From: an uncultured Bacteroidota bacterium | Lineage (GTDB): Bacteria > Bacteroidota > Bacteroidia > Flavobacteriales > Flavobacteriaceae | NCBI GenBank assembly: GCA_902535165.1 | Contig: CACASE010000010.1 | Location: 1-47,640 of the forward strand | Direction: 5' to 3' | DNA: 47,640 nt | Shown here: positions 24,813 through 33,606 of the stretch, one piece after another | Position numbering within the stretch: position 1 is the stretch's first letter | Layout of the letters: every line of letters begins with the position of its first letter | Notes under the pieces: generated by a model | What the model was told of the DNA's origin: nothing | The model's input: only the letters and a program-made list of their open reading frames with translations | Databases searched by the model: none | Made by a program: the position numbers and the translations under genes

Positions 24813-26585
24813 GTGAATAAAGACAGAGGTTTAAATTATGGAATAATAGGAAATTGTAAATCTTCAGCGTTAATTAATGAGAATTCATCAATAGATTGGT
24901 GTTGTTTGCCACAATTTGATTCTTCATCAGTTTTTTGTAAAATGCTTGACAAAGACAATGGAGGTAGCTTAAAAATAGAATGCAATGACGACTTTACAAC
25001 TTCACAAAAATACTTAGACAAAACAGCAATCATAATCACAACTTTTAAAAATGATGACTCAGAGTTTGATGTAGTCGATTTTATGCCAAGATTTAAAGAT
25101 GATAATGAAGGCTATTATTCTTCGCCAGAAATTCAAAGAATTTTAATCCCAAAAAAAGGTATGCCAAGCTTTAAAGTTGTTTATAGTCCAAGGTTAGATT
25201 ATGCAAAAGGTGAAACAAAAAGTTATATTAAAGAGAATTTTATTGTTAGCGTTTTAGACGAAGACATATATGAAACGCTTTTTCTATACTCAAATATTGA
25301 TAAAAAATCAATACTAGACAGCAAAGAAGTTTTCCTTAATGAAGTTAAATACATTAATCTTTCTTACAACGAAAAAATTGATCTTCCAAGTATTGAAAAT
25401 TCATTACTTGAGTACGAAAAAACAAAAGTGTATTGGTTAAATTGGTGCAATAAAACTCCATCATTTAAATTCTATAATTCAGAAATATTAAGAAGTGCAA
25501 TAACTCTAAAGCTTTTAACATTTGAAAAAACTGGGGCTATTCTTGCTGCTGTTACATCTTCAATCCCTGAAACAATTGGTGAGGTGAGAAATTGGGATTA
25601 TCGTTTTTGTTGGATTAGAGATGCTTCAATGGTTATTAAAATTATAGCTAAACTTGGCCATCAAAGAATTGTAAAAAATTTTATAGACTTCATTGTAAAT
25701 CTTATACCAAATAAGAATGAAAAACTACAAATCATGTATGGAATAGATGGTCAAAAGATATTACACGAAAAAACATTAGATCATTTATCTGGATACAAAA
25801 ACTCTAAGCCAGTTAGGGTTGGTAATGCAGCCTACTTGCAAAAGCAAAATGACATTTACGGTATTTTAATGGATGCAATACACTTTCAGATCGAAACATT
25901 TAAAGAGACTAATTATAAACATGAAGAGCTGTGGTCAATAGTCAAGTCGGTTGTATGGGTAGTTGAAAAAAACTGGGAAAAGCCTGATAAGGGCATTTGG
26001 GAATTTAGAAATGAAGACCAGCACTTTACATTTTCAAAAGTTTTATGTTGGGTGGCAATTGATAGGGCTATAAAAATTTCTAACATAATACAAAGAGGAG
26101 AAAAAGCAAAAAAATGGGAAAGCTTGAGATTAAAAATCAAAAATGATATTCTGAAGAATGCTTGGAGTGCAGAAAAAAAAGCATTTACACAAATATATGG
26201 AGCTAATGATTTAGACGCATCAGTTCTATTAATGGAGTCATATGGTTTTATTGATCCAAATAACCACAAGTATGTGAGCACTGTTGAGGCTATTGGTAAA
26301 GAGTTATTAAAAAATGATTTGTTATTTCGTTATAAGAATAATGATGATTTTGGTGAACCTAAATCTTCATTTACTGTTTGTACTTTTTGGTATATAAATA
26401 GCTTATTCAAAACAGGAAAAGTTAATGAAGCAAAAAAACTATATAATCAACTTTTATCATACAGCAACCACTTAGGTTTGTTTAGTGAAGATTTGGATTT
26501 TAAATCTAAAGAGTTATTGGGAAATTTTCCTCAAGCATATTCGCATCTTGCCTTAATAGAAACAGCACTTAATTTTAATGATTAA
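24813..26585 (+). CDS. Glycoside hydrolase family 15 protein (trehalase/glucoamylase-like)
   Basis: A 590-residue cytosolic GH15 enzyme with no signal peptide. An N-terminal beta-sandwich (about 1-210) precedes the (alpha/alpha)6 barrel. Substrate-binding NWDYRFCWIRD begins at residue 260. The predicted general acid is Glu397 in GIWEFR and the general base Glu559 in LFSEDLD, both in their usual settings. GH15 includes glucoamylases, dextranases and bacterial trehalases; the divergent OtsA-OtsB gene makes alpha,alpha-trehalose the likely substrate, by inference. Translation starts at GTG 24813 (MNKDRGLNYGIIGNCKSSAL, a typical GH15 N-terminus). The stop TAA touches the convergent permease gene. 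Confidence 0.9.
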   Translation: MNKDRGLNYGIIGNCKSSALINENSSIDWCCLPQFDSSSVFCKMLDKDNGGSLKIECNDDFTTSQKYLDKTAIIITTFKNDDSEFDVVDFMPRFKDDNEGYYSSPEIQRILIPKKGMPSFKVVYSPRLDYAKGETKSYIKENFIVSVLDEDIYETLFLYSNIDKKSILDSKEVFLNEVKYINLSYNEKIDLPSIENSLLEYEKTKVYWLNWCNKTPSFKFYNSEILRSAITLKLLTFEKTGAILAAVTSSIPETIGEVRNWDYRFCWIRDASMVIKIIAKLGHQRIVKNFIDFIVNLIPNKNEKLQIMYGIDGQKILHEKTLDHLSGYKNSKPVRVGNAAYLQKQNDIYGILMDAIHFQIETFKETNYKHEELWSIVKSVVWVVEKNWEKPDKGIWEFRNEDQHFTFSKVLCWVAIDRAIKISNIIQRGEKAKKWESLRLKIKNDILKNAWSAEKKAFTQIYGANDLDASVLLMESYGFIDPNNHKYVSTVEAIGKELLKNDLLFRYKNNDDFGEPKSSFTVCTFWYINSLFKTGKVNEAKKLYNQLLSYSNHLGLFSEDLDFKSKELLGNFPQAYSHLALIETALNFND

Positions 26586-27764
26586 TTAATTTAATTTTTT
26601 CACTATTAAGGAAGAAAAATAGGCAGAGCATAATCCCGTTATAATAATCGTAATAAGAACAAAAAGTATATTTGCAAACTCAAGCGAAACAGGATATGCA
26701 ACATCTAATCCAGGAATTTTAAAGAAAGAGAATTTTAATTGAGCGTATACAATAATAGCACTGAAAGTAATTCCAATTATCCCCCCAATAGAATTTAGTA
26801 ACAGATTGTGTTTGAAAAATATAGATTTTATCTTTTTTTTGCTCATACCTATTGCCTTCATTGTTTTAACGTCAGACTCTTTTTCTACAATTAACATAAC
26901 CGTCGATGCAATAACATTAAAAGTTGAAACAAAAACTATAAGCAACATGATTAATGAAACAATAAGTTTCTCTGAATTCATTATTTTGTATAAGCTTTCA
27001 TTTAGCTCTTTATGAGTTCTAACTCTATAGTTTGAAAGATTTTCCCTCAAAAAGGCTACAGAGCTTTTGGCTTCTTCGCTCTTAATAAGTATTTCAGAAA
27101 AAGTTTTATCACTTATTGCAAATAGGCTTTGGGCTGTTTTAACGTCTGCTATAATTAATTTTCCGTTTACTTCATTTCTTGGTGTAAAAACGCCTGAAGA
27201 AACAACCTTTCTAGTATTTCCTATTGGGTTAAGAGCTGATTCAGGATACCTTGGATTTATGGAAAATATTTCAAATATTCCAGTTGAATTAAATAAAACT
27301 AAATCTAAATCAGAAGCTAAACTGTAGCTTGTTAAAACCTCTTGGTTATTTAAAGTTGGATAGCGGCCAACAGAAATTATAGAATCAATATTTATAACTT
27401 CATTAAATGAATTATCCACACCATAAAGTTCAGCATAGCCTGTTTTTCCTTCAAATTGAACAACAATATTACCTTTAACAACCTTACTGTATTTTTGAAT
27501 TCCCTTAAAATTTAATAGCAAAGAGTCTATTTTTGTGTCTGATATATAGTTTTTATCAATTGGTTCAATTTTAATATCAGGATCAAAAGACTTTGAAAAG
27601 GTTAAGCTATAATCCTCAAGCCCTGAAAAAACAGAAAGAATAGTCAAAAATGAAAAATAAGCTATAGTTAATACTGTAATTGAAAATTTTGATATGAAGG
27701 AAACTAAATTGTATTTTGTTTTTGAAAACAAATATCTGAGTGAAATAAAGTAATCAGCCTCCAT
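26586..27764 (-). CDS. FtsX-like ABC transporter permease (LolC/LolE-type)
   Basis: A 392-residue inner-membrane permease with the FtsX/MacB fold: one transmembrane helix near residues 22-48, a large periplasmic domain (about 50-265), then three helices (about 270-295, 315-340 and 360-388). The loop after the second helix reads VEKESDVKTMKAIGMSKKKI, the coupling motif typical of LolC/E permeases. The family extracts lipoproteins or other envelope substrates together with a LolD-like ATPase, which is not encoded in this window. It starts one base after rbfA and is the last gene of the acpP operon. Substrate assignment as lipoprotein release is likely but not proven. Confidence 0.85.
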   Translation of the reverse strand: MEADYFISLRYLFSKTKYNLVSFISKFSITVLTIAYFSFLTILSVFSGLEDYSLTFSKSFDPDIKIEPIDKNYISDTKIDSLLLNFKGIQKYSKVVKGNIVVQFEGKTGYAELYGVDNSFNEVINIDSIISVGRYPTLNNQEVLTSYSLASDLDLVLFNSTGIFEIFSINPRYPESALNPIGNTRKVVSSGVFTPRNEVNGKLIIADVKTAQSLFAISDKTFSEILIKSEEAKSSVAFLRENLSNYRVRTHKELNESLYKIMNSEKLIVSLIMLLIVFVSTFNVIASTVMLIVEKESDVKTMKAIGMSKKKIKSIFFKHNLLLNSIGGIIGITFSAIIVYAQLKFSFFKIPGLDVAYPVSLEFANILFVLITIIITGLCSAYFSSLIVKKLN

Positions 27765-27765
27765 T

Positions 27766-28128
27766 TTATTTTATAGGGTTATCACCCTCACCTTTCAAGG
27801 CTTTATCAATATTATCAATGTAATCAAGCGAATCATCAATATAAAATGAGATTTCAGGCATAATTCTCAGTTGATCCTTCACAAGAGATGAAAGTTTACT
27901 TTTAATATCAAATTTATTTTTATTCAAAACTTCTAAAACACTAAAGTTGTTGATTGAGGGAAATACACTTAAATATATTTTGGAAAGTGAAAGATCTTGA
28001 GATACCTTAACTTTTGTAATTGATACTAAAAAATTAGATCTCGTTTTATCCCGAAAAAAAGATTGTATAATATTGGAAATATCTTTTTGAATCAAACTAG
28101 ATATTTTTTTTTGCCTTTGGCTCTCCAT
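27766..28128 (-). CDS. rbfA: Ribosome-binding factor A
   Basis: Assists late maturation of the 30S subunit, near the 16S rRNA 5' helix. It has 120 residues, with the compact KH-like fold implied by the N-terminal SQRQKKISSLIQKDISNII and the central VSITKVKVSQDLSLSKIYLSVF stretch, both strongly family-like. The C-terminus RIMPEISFYIDDSLDYIDNIDKAL matches the usual ending. It lies 14 bp after pyk and one base before the permease start, inside the acpP-to-permease run. In many Bacteroidota rbfA is paired with a LolC/E-type permease, consistent with this arrangement. Confidence 0.92.
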   Translation of the reverse strand: MESQRQKKISSLIQKDISNIIQSFFRDKTRSNFLVSITKVKVSQDLSLSKIYLSVFPSINNFSVLEVLNKNKFDIKSKLSSLVKDQLRIMPEISFYIDDSLDYIDNIDKALKGEGDNPIK

Positions 28129-28142
28129 ATCTATAAAAAATA

Positions 28143-29567
28143 TTATACCTGAGTAATTCTCAAGGTATTTACCTGCCCCATTTCCTTTATTGGCATTGCA
28201 GCTAAATTTACAACAGTGTCACCCTTTTTAACATATCTGTTTTTTAATGCTAAAGCATTAACATCCTCAACAGTTCTATCAGTGCTTTGAAGCTTATTGT
28301 AGTAAACGCACTTAACACCCCAAAGTAAATTCAGTTGTGATAAAATTCTTTTATTAGATGTAAAAACCAAAACCAAACAGTTTGGGCGCCATGATGATAT
28401 TTGCCAACCTGTATACCCACTATTTGTTAAAGTACAAACAGCAGTGGCTTTTAGTTCATTTGCAATTAAAGCTGCATGTCGACAGATGGTTTTTGTTATA
28501 ATTCTATTGATTTTGAACTTAGGAAGAATAAATTTAATTTTAGCCGGTTTAGAACCTTCAACAGATGAAATTATTCCTCCTATTTTTTTTACAACTTCAC
28601 AAGGATATTTTCCAACGGATGTCTCGCCAGAAAGCATAATACAATCGGCACCATCCATAACAGAATTTGCTACATCATTTACTTCAGCCCGTGAAGGTGT
28701 TAAATTATCAATCATGGACTCCATCATTTGTGTAGCAACAATTATTGGCTTTCGAGCTTCTTTGGCCTTTTTGACTAATATTTTTTGATGCAAAGGGACC
28801 TCTTCAGCAGGAATTTCAATTCCTAGATCACCTCTAGCAACCATAAGCCCATCAGAAGCTTTTAAAATTTGATCCATTTTTTTTATTGCCTGTGGTTTTT
28901 CAATTTTAGAGATTACAGGTATTGGGTGATCAGAGTTTTTATTGATTAAGGTTTTTAGTTGTAAAATATCATTTTTTGATCTTACAAATGAAAGGGCAAT
29001 CCAATCTACGCCTAATTTTGTAGCTAGCTTAGCATCTTTAATATCCTTATTTGTTAAAGCTGGGATAGAAATTTTTGTATTAGGTAGGTTAACACCCTTA
29101 TTTGAGCTTAAAGCACCCCCCTGAATCACCTTTAGTTCTACATTACTAACTCTATCAGTTTTTTGAACCTGCAGTATTATTTTACCATCATCTATTAAAA
29201 CAGATTCACCCTTTTTTACATCTTTAGCAAAATCCTTATAATTTATACTCACTTTTTCACTGTTACCGCTCTTCACCAATTTAGTTGTTAAAGTAATAGT
29301 ATCACCTTTATTTAAGCTTGTATTTTCGTTGACACTTCCAAGTCTAATTTTTGGACCTTGTAGATCACCTAAAATTGAAACATGTTTATTGTGTTTTATG
29401 CGCAAGTTTTTTATGTCTGATACTATTCTCTCAACATCTTCATATTTTGCGTGAGAAAAATTAATTCTAAAAACATCAACACCAGACGATATTAGTCTGC
29501 TCATCATGGTTTTTGAAGATGATGCAGGCCCGAGAGTTGCTATTATTTTGGTCTTGTTAAGTTTCAT
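28143..29567 (-). CDS. pyk: Pyruvate kinase
   Basis: Converts phosphoenolpyruvate and ADP to pyruvate and ATP, the last step of glycolysis. About 474 residues, normal for the family. Visible are the N-terminal KTKIIATLGPASS, the catalytic-lysine motif ISKIEKPQA, the metal/PEP-site VARGDLGIEIPAEEVP, and ATQMMESMI. The C-terminal effector domain is present. The longest frame begins at a GTG one codon upstream, but ATG 29567 overlaps the previous gene's TGA in a TGATG junction and is preferred. The junction implies translational coupling to the IPExxxVDY gene, a conserved Bacteroidota pairing. Confidence 0.95.
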   Translation of the reverse strand: MKLNKTKIIATLGPASSSKTMMSRLISSGVDVFRINFSHAKYEDVERIVSDIKNLRIKHNKHVSILGDLQGPKIRLGSVNENTSLNKGDTITLTTKLVKSGNSEKVSINYKDFAKDVKKGESVLIDDGKIILQVQKTDRVSNVELKVIQGGALSSNKGVNLPNTKISIPALTNKDIKDAKLATKLGVDWIALSFVRSKNDILQLKTLINKNSDHPIPVISKIEKPQAIKKMDQILKASDGLMVARGDLGIEIPAEEVPLHQKILVKKAKEARKPIIVATQMMESMIDNLTPSRAEVNDVANSVMDGADCIMLSGETSVGKYPCEVVKKIGGIISSVEGSKPAKIKFILPKFKINRIITKTICRHAALIANELKATAVCTLTNSGYTGWQISSWRPNCLVLVFTSNKRILSQLNLLWGVKCVYYNKLQSTDRTVEDVNALALKNRYVKKGDTVVNLAAMPIKEMGQVNTLRITQV

Positions 29568-30025
29568 CACTCAAAAATAAGGTTATATTTTGATTTGGCA
29601 GCTGTAATTTTAGCCCTGTAACATGAAATTATACTGTCAAGTTCATTTAATTTCTTCAGAAGATTTTGGATGTTAAATCCACCACCTTCAATTTTAAGCA
29701 AAAACTCAACTTTTTTTAGCTCTGGAATTAAAAAAAATGATTCTGAAAGATTTTCAAAAAGCAATTGATCTTTAATTTTTCTTTCACTTACAGATTTATT
29801 TAAAATTAAATAAAGCTTGGTGTTATATGTTTCAGAGATGTGTTTATATAAGTCAAACATAGAGTTATTTCCATCAAAAGATACATCATAGGAGCATCTT
29901 TTGAGTTGTATTTTAAGTTTTTGATTAATTTCAAAAGCTAATTTATAAGGTTCTGTATTTGAATGGATAGCTATTAATGTGTAATCGTTTTCTAAATCAT
30001 CGGAACTTAACCTGTGTTTAAGCAT
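29567..30025 (-). CDS. IPExxxVDY-family protein, function unknown
   Basis: A 152-residue soluble protein of the IPExxxVDY family, restricted in practice to Bacteroidota. The signature lies at residues 100-108 as IPELKKVEF, with Glu-Phe in place of the family's Asp-Tyr, a conservative variant. The rest is a mixed alpha/beta chain with no signal peptide or membrane segment. Its stop overlaps the pyk start (TGATG), and it lies 16 bp after fabF. The tight coupling with pyk hints at co-regulation but not at a mechanism. No function is known to me. Confidence 0.82.
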   Translation of the reverse strand: MLKHRLSSDDLENDYTLIAIHSNTEPYKLAFEINQKLKIQLKRCSYDVSFDGNNSMFDLYKHISETYNTKLYLILNKSVSERKIKDQLLFENLSESFFLIPELKKVEFLLKIEGGGFNIQNLLKKLNELDSIISCYRAKITAAKSKYNLIFE

Positions 30026-30041
30026 TTAGCAGCAATTAAAG

Positions 30042-31295
30042 TTAATCTACAAATTCTTTAATAAGAACACAGGCATTATGACCTCCAAATCCAAATGTGT
30101 TGCTCATTGCAATGGAAACTTTTCTTTTTTGAGCCTTGTTAAACGTAAAGTTTAGTTTGTTATCAATTTCTGGATCATCATTAAAATGGTTTATTGTTGG
30201 TGGAACAATTCCATACTTAATTGAAAGCACACATGAAATAGCTTCAATTGCACCTGCAGCTCCTAATAAGTGCCCAGTCATAGATTTAGTAGAATTTATA
30301 TTGATGTTGTATGCGTGATCACCAAAAACTTCTTTTATTGCTTTTGCTTCAGCTTTGTCGCCCAACGGAGTTGAAGTACCGTGCATATTGATTGTGTCAA
30401 CTTCATCAGGTTTTATGTCAGCATCTTTCAAACAATTTTTCATAACAGAAATAGCTCCCTCACCATCTGGATGGGGGGCTGTCATGTGATAAGCATCAGC
30501 TGAAAGACCAGCTCCACCAACCTCCGCATAAATTTTAGCTCCTCTTGCTTTTGCATGTTCTAATTCTTCTAAAATTAAACAGCCCCCACCCTCACCAAGA
30601 ACAAAACCATCTCTATCTATATCAAAAGGTCTCGATGCTGTCTTTGGATCATCATTTCTTTTAGATAGTGCTTGAACAGCATTAAACCCTCCAATCCCAG
30701 CAATCGTTACACCAGCTTCTGATCCTCCACAAACTATAACTTCAGAATAGCCTAACCGTATATAATTCAATGAGTCTATAAGAGAGTTAGCTGAAGAAGC
30801 ACAGGCAGATACAGTAGCAAAATTAGGGCCTTTTAATCCATGTCTAATCGAAATTACACCTGGTGCTATATCGGGAATTAATTTAGGAATAAAAAAAGGA
30901 TTAAACCTTGGTGTTCCATCACCTTCGGAAAAATTGATCATTTCATTTTGGATTGTTTCAAATCCACCAATTCCTGAACCCCATATTACCCCAACTCTCG
31001 TTCTATCAATTTTATCTAAATTAATACCAGAATCCAAAAGAGCCTCGTCAGAGCAAACAACCGCATATTGAGCAAATTTGTCTAATTTTCTTGCTTCTTT
31101 TCTTTCAAAGTGATTTAAGGCATCAAACTCTTTCAGCTCACAAGCAAAATTTGTTTTAAACTTGGAAGTATCAAAATAAGTGATGAGATCTGCCCCGCTT
31201 CTACCCGAAACCAATCCATCCCAATAAGACTTAACATTATTACCAATAGGGGTTAAAGCTCCCAAACCGGTAACAACTACACGTCTTAATGCCAT
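30042..31295 (-). CDS. fabF: 3-oxoacyl-[acyl-carrier-protein] synthase II
   Basis: Elongating condensing enzyme of type II fatty acid synthesis; it condenses malonyl-ACP with acyl-ACP. The 417 residues carry the catalytic triad Cys165 in TVSACASSAN, His305 in NMHGTSTPLGD and His342 in TGHLLGAAGA. The N-terminus RRVVVTGLGALTPIGN and the C-terminal SNTFGFGGHNA are textbook FabF. It starts 6 bp after acpP and is certainly co-transcribed with it. In many Flavobacteriia rnc follows fabF; here only 16 bp separate fabF from the IPExxxVDY gene, so rnc is missing from this position. Confidence 0.97.
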   Translation of the reverse strand: MALRRVVVTGLGALTPIGNNVKSYWDGLVSGRSGADLITYFDTSKFKTNFACELKEFDALNHFERKEARKLDKFAQYAVVCSDEALLDSGINLDKIDRTRVGVIWGSGIGGFETIQNEMINFSEGDGTPRFNPFFIPKLIPDIAPGVISIRHGLKGPNFATVSACASSANSLIDSLNYIRLGYSEVIVCGGSEAGVTIAGIGGFNAVQALSKRNDDPKTASRPFDIDRDGFVLGEGGGCLILEELEHAKARGAKIYAEVGGAGLSADAYHMTAPHPDGEGAISVMKNCLKDADIKPDEVDTINMHGTSTPLGDKAEAKAIKEVFGDHAYNININSTKSMTGHLLGAAGAIEAISCVLSIKYGIVPPTINHFNDDPEIDNKLNFTFNKAQKRKVSIAMSNTFGFGGHNACVLIKEFVD

Positions 31296-31301
31296 AAAAA
31301 A

Positions 31302-31535
31302 TTATTTAGTACCTTCTATGTAATTAATTGCTTGACCAACTGTTTCAATCTTTTCAGCTTGGTCATCTGGGATTTGAATATCGAATTCTCTTTCAAATTC
31401 CATAATTAATTCAACGGTGTCAAGTGAATCGGCACCTAAGTCATTTGTGAAACTAGCTGTTGGAACTACTTCATTTTCGTCAACACCTAATTTGTCAACA
31501 ATTATTGCAGTAACTCTTGAAGAAATATCTGACAT
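31302..31535 (-). CDS. acpP: Acyl carrier protein
   Basis: The small acidic carrier of acyl intermediates in fatty acid synthesis. The preferred start is ATG 31535 ([18 protein letters not shown]), giving 77 residues and placing the phosphopantetheine-bearing serine of [11 protein letters not shown] at residue 37, as in characterised ACPs. The longer open frame adds nine residues (MSTTINQII) without precedent in the family. A TATTTTTG promoter-like element lies 24 bases upstream. It is the first gene of a six-gene minus-strand operon continuing to the FtsX-like permease. Confidence 0.95.
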   Translation of the reverse strand: MSDISSRVTAIIVDKLGVDENEVVPTASFTNDLGADSLDTVELIMEFEREFDIQIPDDQAEKIETVGQAINYIEGTK

Positions 31536-31559
31536 AATAATTTGATTTATTGTTGTGGA

Positions 31560-31567
31560 CAAAAATA
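31560..31567 (-). promoter_or_regulatory. Candidate -7 promoter element for the acpP operon (TATTTTTG)
   Basis: On the minus strand this reads TATTTTTG, matching TAnnTTTG, and ends 24 bases before the acpP ATG at 31535. A leader of roughly 18-20 bases would result. The -33 region is AT-rich without a clean TTTG. Confidence 0.5.
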
Positions 31568-31651
31568 AAAAACTTTACATTATAAACTTATAATTTTAAC
31601 TTAATTTTAATTAACAGATATAGATTAATCAAAGTTAGCTCCAAATTGTCT

Positions 31652-32212
31652 TTGAAAAAAATTGTAATTTTTGTTTCTGGGAGCGGATCAAGCGCTGAAA
31701 ATATATTCCAAAAGTTTGGTAACAATAATAATATTAATATTGTTAAATTATATTGCAACAATCCAAATGCATATGTTTTAAAAAGATTTGAAAAACATGA
31801 AATTGATAAAATGATTTTTAACAATTCAGAGTTAGATTCTGGTAAAGTGCTTGATGATTTAATCAATATTAATCCACAATTAATTGTATTAGCTGGCTTT
31901 TTAAAAAAAATTCCAAAAAAAATTATTGATGTATTTAAAAATAGAATTATAAATATTCACCCTGCATTATTGCCTAAGTATGGCGGTAAGGGTATGTACG
32001 GACTTAATGTCCATCAAAAGGTTATTGATAACAAGGATCACTACTCAGGTTTTACGATTCATTATGTTAATGAAAATTATGACGAGGGAGATATTATTTT
32101 TCAAAAAAAAATTAAAATTAGAGGCTCTAACGCTGAAGATTTAGCAAAGGAAATTCTAAAATTTGAACATGAGTATTATCCTAAAATAATATTTAATTTA
32201 TTGAATGGATAA
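31652..32212 (+). CDS. purN: Phosphoribosylglycinamide formyltransferase
   Basis: Transfers a formyl group from 10-formyl-tetrahydrofolate to GAR in purine synthesis. About 186 residues, normal for PurN. Visible are the N-terminal substrate loop VSGSGSSAENI, the catalytic INIHPALLPKYGG (Asn and His) and the HYVNENYDEGDII region holding the catalytic Asp. No ATG is available near the start; TTG at 31652 gives MKKIVIFVSGSG and is favoured over another TTG at 31646. The gene overlaps rnhA by 8 bp. It heads the purN-rnhA-pfkB-purF unit and is divergent from acpP across about 115 bp. Confidence 0.93.
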   Translation: MKKIVIFVSGSGSSAENIFQKFGNNNNINIVKLYCNNPNAYVLKRFEKHEIDKMIFNNSELDSGKVLDDLININPQLIVLAGFLKKIPKKIIDVFKNRIINIHPALLPKYGGKGMYGLNVHQKVIDNKDHYSGFTIHYVNENYDEGDIIFQKKIKIRGSNAEDLAKEILKFEHEYYPKIIFNLLNG

Positions 32213-32669
32213 ACCTGATATAATTATTTATACTGACGGTTCATCGAGAGGAAATCCAGGCCCTGGAGGATATGGGATTGTAATGTTGCAACCAGGCTCA
32301 GGTTACAAAAAAGAATTTTGTGAAGGTTTTAAGAAAACCACTAACAATCGAATGGAATTATTAGCGGTTATAGTAGCCATAGAAAAGATTAAAAAGGAAA
32401 ACCAAAGAGTATATGTCTACACAGACTCCAAATATGTAAGTGAATCGGTTGAGAAAAAATGGGTTTTTAATTGGGAAAAAAAAGGATTTAAAAATAAGAA
32501 AAACCCAGATCTATGGCTTCGTTTTTTGAAAATTTATAATAAACATGAAATTAAGTTCATTTGGGTTAAAGGCCATAATAACAACCCTCTAAATGAAAGG
32601 TGTGACTATTTAGCATTTGAAGCTAGTAAAAGCCTAAACCTTAGTACTGACATTGAATATGAAAAATAA
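32205..32669 (+). CDS. rnhA: Ribonuclease HI
   Basis: Cleaves the RNA strand of RNA-DNA hybrids, removing primers and R-loops. The 154 residues contain the complete DEDD active site: Asp11 in YTDGSSRGNPGPGG, Glu51 in NNRMELLA, Asp74 in YTDSKYV and Asp134 in NERCDYLA, plus the flexible-loop His124 in WVKGHNNNP. It overlaps purN by 8 bp and the kinase gene by 11 bp, so it is translationally embedded in a purine operon. Nothing in the protein departs from the family. Confidence 0.96.
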   Translation: MDKPDIIIYTDGSSRGNPGPGGYGIVMLQPGSGYKKEFCEGFKKTTNNRMELLAVIVAIEKIKKENQRVYVYTDSKYVSESVEKKWVFNWEKKGFKNKKNPDLWLRFLKIYNKHEIKFIWVKGHNNNPLNERCDYLAFEASKSLNLSTDIEYEK

Positions 32670-33579
32670 TATCTTAATTACTGGTACAGTTGCCTTTGAT
32701 GATATTGAAACCCCATTTGGGAAGTCTGGAACAATAGTTGGTGGAGCCGCCACTTATATAGGTTTAGCAGCTAGCTTTTTTTCAAAAAAACTTGCAATTG
32801 TATCTGTAATTGGTGAAGATTTTCCAGTAGAGGAAATTACTTTTCTCAATGAAAGAAATATTAATACCGATATGATTCAAATCATAAAAGGAGGCAAAAC
32901 ATTTTACTGGAAAGGAAAGTATCACAAAAACATGGTAAGTAGGGACACAATATCAACAGATCTTAATGTTTTAGAAAATTTTAAACCCATAATAAAAGAT
33001 GATTATAAAAATTCAAAAATTATTTTATTGGGAAATCTACACCCGTCCGTTCAAAATCAGACGATATCACAAGTAATTAACAAAAAAAGTTTCATCATTT
33101 TAGATACAATGAATTTTTGGATGGATACTGCAATAGCTGAGCTTAAAAAAGCTATAAAAAAAACAGATTTATTAATAATTAATGATGAGGAAGCTGAGCA
33201 ATTGACTGGAGAAAAAAACATAGTTAAGTCTGCCAAAAAAATATTAAAAATGGGACCTAGGTATTCAATTATTAAAAAAGGTGATAAAGGCTCGGTTTTA
33301 ATTTCAAACTCAAAAAAATATGATTTACCATCCTATCCTGTTTTAAAAGTAATTGATCCAACTGGCGCCGGTGATTCATTTGCAGGAGGTGTAGCAGGGT
33401 GTCTAGCCTCAGAAGATAAAATTAATTTTGAATCTATAAAAAAAGGGATGATTTGTGGAACAATAACAGCTTCTTTTTGTATTGAAAGTTTTGGAGTTGA
33501 AGGGTTAAAAAAGCTTGATAAAATAAAACTTAATAAAAGGGTTGAAATTTTCAAATCTTATTTAATGAAGGTTTCATAA
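32659..33579 (+). CDS. PfkB-family sugar/nucleoside kinase
   Basis: A ribokinase-fold kinase of about 306 residues. The N-terminal glycine motif GGAATYIGLAASFF and the C-terminal signature IDPTGAGDSFAGG, with the catalytic Asp of the anion hole, are intact, so it should be active. The likely start is ATG 32659 (MKNNILITGTVAFDDIETPFG); the open frame extends to a TTG two codons upstream. The substrate is not defined by sequence. Position between purN-rnhA and purF in a tight operon suggests a nucleoside or ribose-related substrate, but this is context only. Confidence 0.87.
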   Translation: MKNNILITGTVAFDDIETPFGKSGTIVGGAATYIGLAASFFSKKLAIVSVIGEDFPVEEITFLNERNINTDMIQIIKGGKTFYWKGKYHKNMVSRDTISTDLNVLENFKPIIKDDYKNSKIILLGNLHPSVQNQTISQVINKKSFIILDTMNFWMDTAIAELKKAIKKTDLLIINDEEAEQLTGEKNIVKSAKKILKMGPRYSIIKKGDKGSVLISNSKKYDLPSYPVLKVIDPTGAGDSFAGGVAGCLASEDKINFESIKKGMICGTITASFCIESFGVEGLKKLDKIKLNKRVEIFKSYLMKVS

Positions 33580-33606
33580 CAATTTTGTTATTTTGTTTAA
33601 TAAACA

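Noticed and set aside
25913-26281. A 122-codon minus-strand open frame within the GH15 gene
   Set aside because: Antisense to the catalytic domain of a clear enzyme, no start context and no similarity that I recognise.
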